DNA of 5,656 nt, taken from positions 1 to 5,656 of the forward strand of contig JBHAFL010000148.1 in assembly GCA_041856085.1 (NCBI GenBank), given 5' to 3'. Under the pieces are notes generated by a model. It had not been told where the DNA came from, made no database searches, and saw only the letters and a program-made list of their open reading frames with translations. Below, in pieces: positions 1 through 4,225 of this stretch; position 1 is the first letter of the stretch; each line of letters opens with the position of its first letter. The position numbers and the translations under genes are program-made. Source of the DNA: RUG754 sp041856085 (GTDB taxonomy: Bacteria > Bacillota > Clostridia > Peptostreptococcales > Anaerovoracaceae).

Positions 1-196
1 ACATCGCGTTCACTCCGCTGTCCGTGAGCATATCCAGAAAAACATCTCTGTTTTTTAACAGGAAAGTATTGAATCCCGCCTCTTCAATGGCTTTTCTTCT
101 CTCATCGGCAGGTATCAGATTCAGCTTCTGTACTATGCGAACCTTGTGCATTTCGATCGGCAGCGACTTTCCGCTCGACAATATAATTTTTTTCAT
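1..196 (-). CDS. Tryptophanase / tyrosine phenol-lyase family PLP enzyme, N-terminal part only
   Basis: Minus-strand reading from the ATG at 194-196 gives 65 codons before the window edge cuts the gene; the family is usually about 450-470 residues, so most of it, including the PLP lysine, lies outside. The visible N-terminus carries family signatures: MHKVRIVQKLNLIP at 16-29, DER at 31-33, EAGFNTFLL at 39-47, and DMLTDSGVNAM at 55-65, which matches the TDSG-N-AM stretch of tryptophanases and tyrosine phenol-lyases. Family members split L-tryptophan or L-tyrosine into indole or phenol plus pyruvate and ammonia in the cytoplasm. The N-terminus alone cannot fix the substrate; the IP-DER and EAG-NTFLL pattern is closer, from memory, to tyrosine phenol-lyase than to E. 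coli TnaA, and the tyrosine-rich leader upstream points the same way. The start is supported by GAGGG at 205-209, eight bases upstream of the ATG. This reading was made by hand from the reverse complement. Confidence 0.88.
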   Translation of the reverse strand, partial: MKKIILSSGKSLPIEMHKVRIVQKLNLIPADERRKAIEEAGFNTFLLKNRDVFLDMLTDSGVNAM

Positions 197-212
197 ATTT
201 TTTACCCTCGTA

Positions 213-278
213 TTATATAATAGTAGTAGTGTTTATAGACCCTCTCCAAGGTCTGTATGCTGTACTTTCTTTATTCAT
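213..278 (-). CDS. Candidate second small upstream ORF (21 aa) before the lyase gene
   Basis: From ATG at 276-278 to TAA at 213-215 the minus strand encodes 21 residues, beginning MNKESTAYRPWRG and ending SINTTTII. It lies after the intrinsic terminator and its stop is three bases ahead of the lyase ribosome binding site GAGGG (205-209), a spacing that would allow translational coupling. A purine-rich GAGAGA stands about five bases before its ATG but is not a strong ribosome binding site. It contains one Tyr and one Trp, reminiscent of the single critical Trp of TnaC, but there is no other likeness to TnaC. The same DNA in another frame encodes a tyrosine run. It may be a chance ORF; real translation is uncertain. 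Confidence 0.3.
   Translation of the reverse strand: MNKESTAYRPWRGSINTTTII
217..230 (-). repeat. 14-nt direct repeat of the tyrosine-codon tract, copy near the lyase start
   Basis: ACTACTACTATTAT (minus strand) is identical to the copy at 464-477 inside the leader peptide's tyrosine run. Here, in the frame running 249 to 202, it reads as four tyrosine codons at 217-228 (HYYYYIIRG then stop), with another Tyr just upstream, but that frame has no ATG, only a TTG at 247-249 without a clear ribosome binding site. The copy ends eight bases before the lyase ribosome binding site. Confidence 0.7.
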
Positions 279-334
279 AAGATTCTCTCTGTAAATCGCA
301 TTTAACGACGTTTATAATCAGGCGCCAATGCAAT

Positions 335-364
335 AAAAAAGCTTCCAGAGTGCAACCCGAAAGC
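335..364 (-). terminator. Intrinsic terminator inside the lyase leader
   Basis: Minus-strand RNA: GCTTTC (359-364) pairs with GGAAGC (341-346) including one G-U pair. The inner bases GGGT and ACTC add four more pairs around a three-base loop with one bulged T, and T6 follows at 335-340. It lies about 140 bases before the lyase ATG and about 75 bases after the leader stop codon, so it must be bypassed for the enzyme to be made. This makes it a conditional attenuator terminator rather than a gene-end terminator. Confidence 0.75.
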
Positions 365-388
365 CAAGTCAGTCAAAATATGCTTGCT
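362..388 (-). promoter_or_regulatory. Possible antiterminator pairing
   Basis: AGCAAG at 383-388 can pair with CTTGGCT at 362-368 with one bulged G. This would take up GGCTT, the 5' arm of the terminator at 335-364, so the two structures exclude each other. The pairing is short (six base pairs) and its 5' arm does not overlap the upstream hairpin, so how the hairpin would steer the choice is unclear. Its role is inference. Confidence 0.35.
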
Positions 389-393
389 GATAC

Positions 394-436
394 TATCACT
401 TCTCCGGGCAACACCAACAGCGTCCCGGAGCTGATA
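394..436 (-). promoter_or_regulatory. Leader hairpin immediately after the tyrosine-run peptide
   Basis: In the minus-strand RNA, CTCCGGG (424-430) pairs perfectly with CCCGGAG (402-408), and the stem is extended by TATCA (432-436) with TGATA (394-398) across a small interior loop. The apical loop is 15 nt. The 5' arm lies four to sixteen bases past the leader stop codon, so a ribosome at the stop would cover it while a ribosome held on the tyrosine codons would leave it free. No U-run follows, so it is not itself a terminator. It is best read as the pause or protector hairpin of the attenuator. Confidence 0.75.
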
Positions 437-439
437 TCT

Positions 440-499
440 CTAAGACGCCGTTTTTCCGTAGTAATAATAGTAGTAGTATCTTTTAGTGACAGGTAGCAT
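440..499 (-). CDS. Tyrosine-run leader peptide (19 aa)
   Basis: The minus strand encodes MLPVTKRYYYYYYYGKTAS, with ATG at 497-499 and TAG at 440-442. Seven consecutive tyrosine codons (TAC and TAT mixed) occupy 458-478. A good ribosome binding site, GGAAAGGA at 507-514, lies seven bases upstream of the ATG, and a strong promoter lies about 40 bases further up. The mixed codons argue against a pure trinucleotide slippage repeat, although TAC/TAT runs do look repeat-like. A stable hairpin starts four bases after the stop codon and an intrinsic terminator follows. Known attenuation leaders use runs of the controlled amino acid, for example seven Phe in PheL, so the natural reading is a tyrosine or charged tRNA-Tyr sensor controlling the lyase gene downstream. 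The peptide is probably not functional once released. Whether the signal is starvation, excess, or nascent-chain stalling cannot be told from the sequence. Confidence 0.78.
   Translation of the reverse strand: MLPVTKRYYYYYYYGKTAS
464..477 (-). repeat. 14-nt direct repeat of the tyrosine-codon tract, copy inside the leader peptide
   Basis: This is the matching copy of the repeat at 217-230. It forms the middle of the seven-tyrosine run. The two copies lie about 250 bases apart, on either side of the terminator. Confidence 0.75.
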
Positions 500-539
500 T
501 TTTGATTCCTTTCCGTTAAGTTTTATTATCTGTTCATTG

Positions 540-568
540 ATCATACACTAAAAATGTTTGAATGTCAA
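540..568 (-). promoter_or_regulatory. Vegetative sigma-A type promoter for the tyrosine leader and lyase gene
   Basis: On the minus strand TTGACA lies at 563-568 and TATGAT at 540-545, separated by exactly 17 bases. The -35 is a perfect consensus and the -10 matches five of six. The predicted start is near 533, about 35 bases ahead of the leader peptide ATG. Such a strong promoter in front of a long leader suggests that control is exerted mainly after initiation, which fits attenuation. Confidence 0.85.
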
Positions 569-628
569 TAATTTTCTGAAAATTTATTTTTTGCACAAAA
601 AATATATATTTTTTCTAAGTTATTTAAG

Positions 629-644
629 GTAAAATATATTTTAC
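629..644. promoter_or_regulatory. Perfect 16-bp palindrome, operator candidate
   Basis: GTAAAATATATTTTAC is its own reverse complement. It lies in the roughly 100-base AT-rich region between the two divergent promoters, about 60 bases upstream of the lyase -35 and just upstream of the -35 of the plus-strand promoter. The form suits a dimeric repressor or activator. I do not recognise it as the site of a named regulator; chance is possible because the region is AT-rich, although a perfect palindrome with GTAA ends is less likely by chance. Confidence 0.45.
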
Positions 645-650
645 ATGTCT

Positions 651-679
651 TTTTCACAAAACTGTGATATTATTATAAT
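651..679 (+). promoter_or_regulatory. Candidate promoter for the diguanylate cyclase gene
   Basis: TATAAT at 674-679 is a perfect -10; TTTTCA at 651-656 lies 17 bases upstream and matches the -35 consensus at four of six positions. Transcription would start near 686, leaving a 5' untranslated region of about 260 bases before the ATG at 945. An inverted repeat, TCACA-4-TGTGA (654-667), fills the spacer and could be an operator that blocks polymerase. No better promoter was seen closer to the gene. Confidence 0.5.
654..667. promoter_or_regulatory. Inverted repeat TCACA-AAAC-TGTGA in the promoter spacer
   Basis: Five-base arms separated by four bases lie between the -35 and -10 of the candidate plus-strand promoter. 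The arms are those of a CRP-type site in the opposite order, so this is not a CRP site. It is short enough to be chance. Confidence 0.25.
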
Positions 680-684
680 GCAGA

Positions 685-944
685 ACAAAAACGCCGGAGT
701 TCCTGTTACTGTTAAGGCGTTCGGATGAAAAACGCGGCGATACAGTTCCTCCCCCCCCCAAAAAAATACCGAAAAACCGCTTTTCTGCGCGTTACCGGCG
801 CACCGTCGATACGGTTAAGCAGCCGCAGTGGCAAAATAACGGTTAATAAACAGGCTTAAGCGGCGATACGGACAATTACTTACCGGCATATGGACTGCAA
901 GTAATATTAACCGATACATTTTAGTAATTAAGGAGAATGTTTTA
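685..944 (+). other. Long untranslated stretch before the diguanylate cyclase gene, role unknown
   Basis: No protein-coding ORF stands out. A 6-bp perfect stem AACGCC/GGCGTT (690-695 with 716-721) lies at the predicted RNA 5' end. ACCGT-CGAT-ACGGT (802-815) forms a small hairpin. Short words recur: TTACCGGC twice, ACGGTTAA twice, and CGATAC several times, usually followed by a G. A run of nine C then seven A lies at 751-766. I compared it by eye with c-di-GMP riboswitches (GEMM classes I and II) and cobalamin riboswitches and found no convincing core motif. It may be a structured leader of unknown type or simply a spacer. Confidence 0.3.
751..766 (+). repeat. C9A7 homopolymer pair
   Basis: Nine C (preceded by CCT) are followed directly by seven A in the untranslated region of the diguanylate cyclase gene. 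Runs this long are prone to slippage in replication and to length errors in sequencing. It lies outside any coding frame seen here. Confidence 0.8.
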
Positions 945-1784
945 ATGACCGGAAAAGAAGCTTACGCTTTAGCGGAAACTCTGAAATTGATGTACGACAT
1001 TGTCAGATTTGTCGATGTCTCGAATCTTGAGGTTTGCACCTTTGATGAAGACGGCAACATGACGACCGAGCCGAAAAAATGCAGCTCGGTATGGGAAAAA
1101 GACGGCCGCTGTGAGAACTGCATATCTTCAAAGGTATGCGCTTACGGAATTCGTGCCGAAAAGTTCGAGTTCGCCGGTCGTAACGTCCACCATGTTACAA
1201 GTCAAAGAGTCGAAATCAACGGCAAATATTATGCATTGGAGGGCGCTACGAGCGTCCATGAGGATACGATGTTCACCTCTATAGACCGTGACCATTTCAT
1301 TAAGGCTATTACGGATAACAACAAAAAACTATACATCGACCCTTTGACCGGCGCATATAACCGACGTCATTTTGACGAGCAGCTTTCACAACTTGGAAGC
1401 GAGAGCGCGCTCGCAATCATCGACGTTGACAATTTCAAGGATATTAACGACAGTTACGGGCATATATCGGGCGACACCGTCCTTAAGGAAATCGTCAATG
1501 CTGTCAAGTCAAAGGTAAGACCGATAGACGCGGTAATAAGATACGGCGGTGATGAATTTCTCATTGTCTTCCATAAAATTTCATCGGAAATTTTCATAAA
1601 AAAATTAGAAGAGATAAGAGAAGCTGTAGAAGCGCTCAGCTTCCAATCAGAAGCCGGCGATTTCAAAGTTACCGTAAGTATCGGCGGCAAATCGGGCAGC
1701 TCTATAAATACCGACCTTCTGAATGCCGCGGATAAACTTCTCTACAAAGCTAAATTACAAAAAAACACCGTGTCGGCAGGTTAG
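945..1784 (+). CDS. Diguanylate cyclase with cysteine-cluster PAS-like sensor and GGDEF domain
   Basis: The 279-residue protein makes cyclic di-GMP from two GTP. The GGDEF domain runs from about 128 to 275: DPLTGAYNRRHF at 132-143, the metal-binding region IIDVDNFKDINDSYGHISGD at 158-177, RYGGDEF at 199-205 (intact catalytic motif), and SIGG and ADKLLYKAK near the end. An RxxD inhibitory site, RPID at 192-195, stands five residues before GGDEF as in PleD, so product feedback is expected. Residues about 10-115 resemble a PAS fold starting LMYDIVRFVD; four cysteines at 46, 56, 59 and 65 (C-x9-C-x2-C-x5-C) suggest a metal, cluster or redox sensor, which is inference. No membrane segment or signal peptide is seen, so it should be cytoplasmic. 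The start is fixed by TAAGGAGA eight bases before the ATG. It is transcribed away from the lyase and converges on the SDR gene. Confidence 0.93.
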   Translation: MTGKEAYALAETLKLMYDIVRFVDVSNLEVCTFDEDGNMTTEPKKCSSVWEKDGRCENCISSKVCAYGIRAEKFEFAGRNVHHVTSQRVEINGKYYALEGATSVHEDTMFTSIDRDHFIKAITDNNKKLYIDPLTGAYNRRHFDEQLSQLGSESALAIIDVDNFKDINDSYGHISGDTVLKEIVNAVKSKVRPIDAVIRYGGDEFLIVFHKISSEIFIKKLEEIREAVEALSFQSEAGDFKVTVSIGGKSGSSINTDLLNAADKLLYKAKLQKNTVSAG

Positions 1785-1791
1785 CTGCCGA
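1759..1791 (-). terminator. Hairpin at the convergent gene junction, probable terminator of the minus-strand cluster
   Basis: TCGGCAG and CTGCCGA (1773-1779 with 1785-1791) form a perfect 7-bp stem with a five-base loop; the loop contains the stop codon of the diguanylate cyclase gene. On the minus strand T7 follows at 1759-1765, but seven bases beyond the stem rather than next to it. On the plus strand no T-run follows, so it is a weak candidate there. It lies nine bases past the SDR stop codon. Confidence 0.4.
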
Positions 1792-1799
1792 AGATAAAG

Positions 1800-2786
1800 C
1801 TAAATCCGTCCCTGCACTGTCAGCCAAGTCACGGTATCTGCTATGGTTTCCCGCATATCGCGAGTCATGTAGCCGAGCTCAAGAGTCGCTTTATCATTTG
1901 AAAAAATCGCATTGGACGTAAGCGTATATATCGAATACGGAGTAAACAGCGGCGGCTGCTTCCTGATTTTATAATATAATTCGGCTATCGGAGCCATCAG
2001 CCGTATAAAGCCTATGGGTAGATAAATTTTTATTTTTTTTCTGCCTGTCACCTCGTGGAGGATTTCGAAGATTTCCCTAATCGTAAAATATCTGTTTGAT
2101 AAAATATAGCATTCGCCTCTTTTTCCTCTTTCGGCGGCGCATATTATCCCCGAAGCTACGTCTCTTACGTCCACGAAGTCGTAACCGCCGTCAATGCCGG
2201 CTCCGAGTCTGCCGCGACAATAATCCTCGACAAGCGTTGTAAGATGTCCCCTGCCGTAGTCATTCGGTCCGACGATTCCCGAGGGGTGAACGATTACCGC
2301 GTCCAGTCCCGACTCCACTGCCTTAAGCACATATGCCGACGCCTCCGACTTCGTTTTTGCATAAGAGCCTACTACCTCGCTCGGGTCGAACTTCGAAATC
2401 TCGCACATTGTTTCACCATATTTTTTTTCGGGAATCGCATGGACTGTACTGACATATACGAGTCTCTTCACTCCGAAGTCAAGACATAGATTAACAATAT
2501 TCTCAGTGCCGCCGACGTTAACCTCGCGGAGAAGTCTGTCCGCTTTGCTCGCAATCGAAATGATGCCTGCGCAGTGAATGACTATGGTCTCGTGCCCGTC
2601 GATTCCCTCAAAAAAAGGCATAAGACTGTCTATATCACATACATTCCCATAAAAGACCTCTGTGCCAAAGGGTATATTTTTTTCTCCCGGCAGCGCAAGG
2701 ACTCTAACCGACTTCCCCCTCTTAACGAGCTCCCCCGTTATGACGCTTCCCAGATGCCCCGCGGCGCCTGTTATTAAATACATCAT
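1800..2786 (-). CDS. NAD(P)-dependent SDR-family epimerase/reductase (dihydroflavonol-reductase-like)
   Basis: The 328-residue protein is a full-length extended short-chain dehydrogenase/reductase. The N-terminal Rossmann fold carries TGAAGHLG at 6-13 (GxxGxxG class), an HCAG stretch at 71-74, the catalytic Ser in YVSTVHA (S113), and YAKTK at 142-146 giving the Tyr-x3-Lys pair. HPSGIVGPNDYG (167-178) and DFVDVRDVA (203-211) are typical of the dihydroflavonol-4-reductase/HpnA-like branch. The substrate is unknown: candidates are a nucleotide sugar, a sterol-like or isoprenoid compound, or a ketone. Two ATGs stand side by side; the first is chosen because AGGAGG (2797-2802) lies ten bases from it. 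It is last of three minus-strand genes, 166 bases after the acyltransferase, with a TATAAT box in the gap, so it may be partly independent. The hydrophobic stretch near 255-272 is too weak to call a membrane segment. Confidence 0.9.
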   Translation of the reverse strand: MMYLITGAAGHLGSVITGELVKRGKSVRVLALPGEKNIPFGTEVFYGNVCDIDSLMPFFEGIDGHETIVIHCAGIISIASKADRLLREVNVGGTENIVNLCLDFGVKRLVYVSTVHAIPEKKYGETMCEISKFDPSEVVGSYAKTKSEASAYVLKAVESGLDAVIVHPSGIVGPNDYGRGHLTTLVEDYCRGRLGAGIDGGYDFVDVRDVASGIICAAERGKRGECYILSNRYFTIREIFEILHEVTGRKKIKIYLPIGFIRLMAPIAELYYKIRKQPPLFTPYSIYTLTSNAIFSNDKATLELGYMTRDMRETIADTVTWLTVQGRI

Positions 2787-2952
2787 TATTTTGACACCTC
2801 CTCTTTACCTCATCTCTACTCAGTAAAATTATAGTAAGGATATCTCGTCTGCTTTATCTTTTATTTTAATTAGCTGATTTTTTTATGCCTGTTTATCAGT
2901 TTTTTGAATATGCCGCTTATTTTACGAATTTGTCCGATAAGCTCTGATGTAA
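2787..2952 (-). promoter_or_regulatory. Gap with likely promoter for the SDR gene
   Basis: A perfect TATAAT lies at 2828-2833 on the minus strand, with a predicted start near 2821 and a leader of about 35 bases that includes the strong ribosome binding site. No good -35 is seen 17 bases upstream (TAAAGC). A weak hairpin, GCTTAT/ATAAGC with a 16-base loop, follows the acyltransferase stop but has no T-run, so read-through from the upstream gene is likely. Confidence 0.4.
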
Positions 2953-4173
2953 TTATCGCGCTTTAATATTGCATTTTTTCCGCTCTTTTGTTAATTTATC
3001 CAGATACTGCACCCAGCTCACGGTCACAATTCTGTCCGGCTCCGGATAAAAATAATAGAGCACGCGGCTTGAATACATCGAGATGTGATCGTTCACGGAA
3101 GCCGGAAACGCCGTAACTGCCGATGTGCTTTCGGTGAATTCAAGAGGCTTGCCGTAAACCTCGCCCTTGAAGCGTATCTCGTCCCTGTTTACGGTGAGGC
3201 GTCCGCGACCAGCGTTCTTATCCAGATTGCCTTTTTCGTCAGGTGTGCCGACCGTAACCTCGCTGTCTATAGCCTCATCAAGGTCTATCCCTTCCTCCTG
3301 CCAGTCATACCAGCGGTTAATGCTGTTCATTATTTCTCCGTGAAGCAGATATTTTTCGTCGAGCAACCACTCAGCACCGCAGCTCCCGCAAAAAATTCTG
3401 CACCCCTCCGTCTTCATCTCATACAGCGTCCCGCACTTAGGGCATTTATATAGAAGCCCGTTAAGCCCAACCGCGGTTTCCTTGCACTTATAGCTTACTT
3501 CGGTAAGAACTCTCTCCTCGTCATGGAGTATCGCCTTTTCAAGACCGTCGTGTATCTCGGCAGTCGAGAGTTCCATTATCTGCTCCGCGCTGAACACCCT
3601 GAAGCCGTGCACCGACACCTTGCCTTTACGTATCCTGAACTTGGACCACTTAGGCAGGCTCTTATATGCGCCGTCCTGCTTGATACAGTAAACCGGCGCT
3701 CCTAATTTTTTAACAAGCTCAGCCGTGCCCTCGGTCACATAGAGCGAATGCCCCGCACAGGTCAGCCTGCCCTCGGGATAAATTACTATAATCTGACCCG
3801 CTTCCTTAGCCCTCATTATATTGATTATGGTGCTGACATCAGCGCAGAACATCTTTTTTGGTATGACGCGCGCCTTGCTTAGGTATTTTCTCGCGGTCGG
3901 ATTTACCATAAAATGATGGCTGCCTACGAAAGTTACGTGATTAGGCGCAAGCGCGACTCCTGCGAAAAGAAAATCAAGATTAGACACATGCGGTGAAATC
4001 ACAAGCGCCGGGCCACCGTTTTTCTTAAGCTCCTCGAAACCCGAACAGTCGTATTCGGTGTTTAGAAAAAATTTCAGGAATATGCGCGCCAATATCAGGT
4101 ATAAGGTATAAAAAAATCTGTTAGGCTTTTGAAACTTCTTCATCGAAGTCTTTTTTGTAACATTATCCGACAT
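2953..4173 (-). CDS. PlsC-type lysophospholipid acyltransferase with zinc ribbon and C-terminal beta-rich domain
   Basis: The 406-residue protein begins with a PlsC/LPLAT acyltransferase (about 15-225). A hydrophobic stretch, FFYTLYLILARIFLKFFL (20-37), probably sits in or on the membrane. The catalytic H-x4-D is HVSNLD at 62-67, and YPEGRL at 132-137 is the phosphate-binding EG motif. Family members move an acyl chain onto 1-acyl-glycerol-3-phosphate or a related acceptor. PlsC proteins are usually about 200-250 residues; here a zinc ribbon follows, CPKC (244-247) with CGSC (262-265), and then about 130 residues including a predicted beta-rich stretch (about 322-395) that looks PH-like, an inference from pattern only. 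The acceptor lipid is unknown. The start has AGGA six bases upstream. It lies 52 bases after the dynamin gene and ahead of the SDR gene on the same strand, which hints at joint work on membrane lipids. Confidence 0.9.
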   Translation of the reverse strand: MSDNVTKKTSMKKFQKPNRFFYTLYLILARIFLKFFLNTEYDCSGFEELKKNGGPALVISPHVSNLDFLFAGVALAPNHVTFVGSHHFMVNPTARKYLSKARVIPKKMFCADVSTIINIMRAKEAGQIIVIYPEGRLTCAGHSLYVTEGTAELVKKLGAPVYCIKQDGAYKSLPKWSKFRIRKGKVSVHGFRVFSAEQIMELSTAEIHDGLEKAILHDEERVLTEVSYKCKETAVGLNGLLYKCPKCGTLYEMKTEGCRIFCGSCGAEWLLDEKYLLHGEIMNSINRWYDWQEEGIDLDEAIDSEVTVGTPDEKGNLDKNAGRGRLTVNRDEIRFKGEVYGKPLEFTESTSAVTAFPASVNDHISMYSSRVLYYFYPEPDRIVTVSWVQYLDKLTKERKKCNIKAR

Positions 4174-4190
4174 TGCTTTTCCTATCCGTT

Positions 4191-4196
4191 ATTATA
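4191..4196 (-). promoter_or_regulatory. TATAAT box in the dynamin-acyltransferase gap
   Basis: TATAAT on the minus strand would start RNA about 10 bases before the acyltransferase ATG, leaving little room for its ribosome binding site, and no -35 is recognisable. It overlaps a small hairpin (ATAGA-GGAT-TCTAT). A weak internal promoter at best. Confidence 0.2.
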
Positions 4197-4225
4197 GAAT
4201 CCTCTATCATCTTTTTATTTTCGGC

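Larger units (their letters stand above)
197..533 (-). promoter_or_regulatory. Long 5' leader (candidate attenuator region) of the lyase gene
   Basis: From the predicted transcription start near 533 to the lyase ATG there are about 340 nt with, in order, a ribosome binding site, a tyrosine-run leader peptide, a stable hairpin, an intrinsic terminator, and a second small ORF ending just before the lyase ribosome binding site. The order (leader peptide, competing hairpins, terminator, structural gene) is that of classical amino-acid attenuators such as those of trp and phe operons, and resembles the tnaC leader of tryptophanase operons in position. No T-box core motif is seen. That the parts act together is inference from their arrangement. 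Confidence 0.7.

Noticed and set aside
24..305. Plus-strand ORF of 93 codons at the left edge
   Set aside because: It lies antisense to the lyase start and its leader. The minus-strand reading has strong family motifs; the plus-strand product has low-complexity, Phe- and Ser-rich content with no recognisable domain.
217..477. CRISPR-like or tandem repeat array from the TAGTAG tracts
   Set aside because: There are only two 14-nt copies about 250 bases apart, with no regular spacer; both are explained by tyrosine-codon sequence.
335..533. T-box riboswitch for tyrosine in the leader
   Set aside because: No AGGGUGG-ACCGCG T-box core or standard specifier stem was found; the Tyr codons are in a run within an ORF that has its own ribosome binding site.
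770..900. Cobalamin riboswitch on the minus strand, prompted by GCCACTGCGG near 826-835
   Set aside because: Only the short GCCACTG word matches; the remaining conserved boxes are missing, and no minus-strand gene lies suitably downstream before the lyase promoter.
1454..1690. Minus-strand ORF inside the diguanylate cyclase gene
   Set aside because: It is antisense to the conserved GGDEF motifs; a shadow of the real gene.
2870..2956. Minus-strand open stretch after the acyltransferase gene encoding an amphipathic, Lys-rich sequence (ITSELIGQIRKISGIFKK...)
   Set aside because: It has no ATG, GTG or TTG start and no ribosome binding site, and cannot be joined to the acyltransferase by a simple frameshift because a TAA blocks the frame. 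It is probably non-coding.
3085..3705. Plus-strand ORFs opposite the acyltransferase gene
   Set aside because: They lie opposite conserved catalytic and zinc-ribbon codons, lack family motifs and lack ribosome binding sites.
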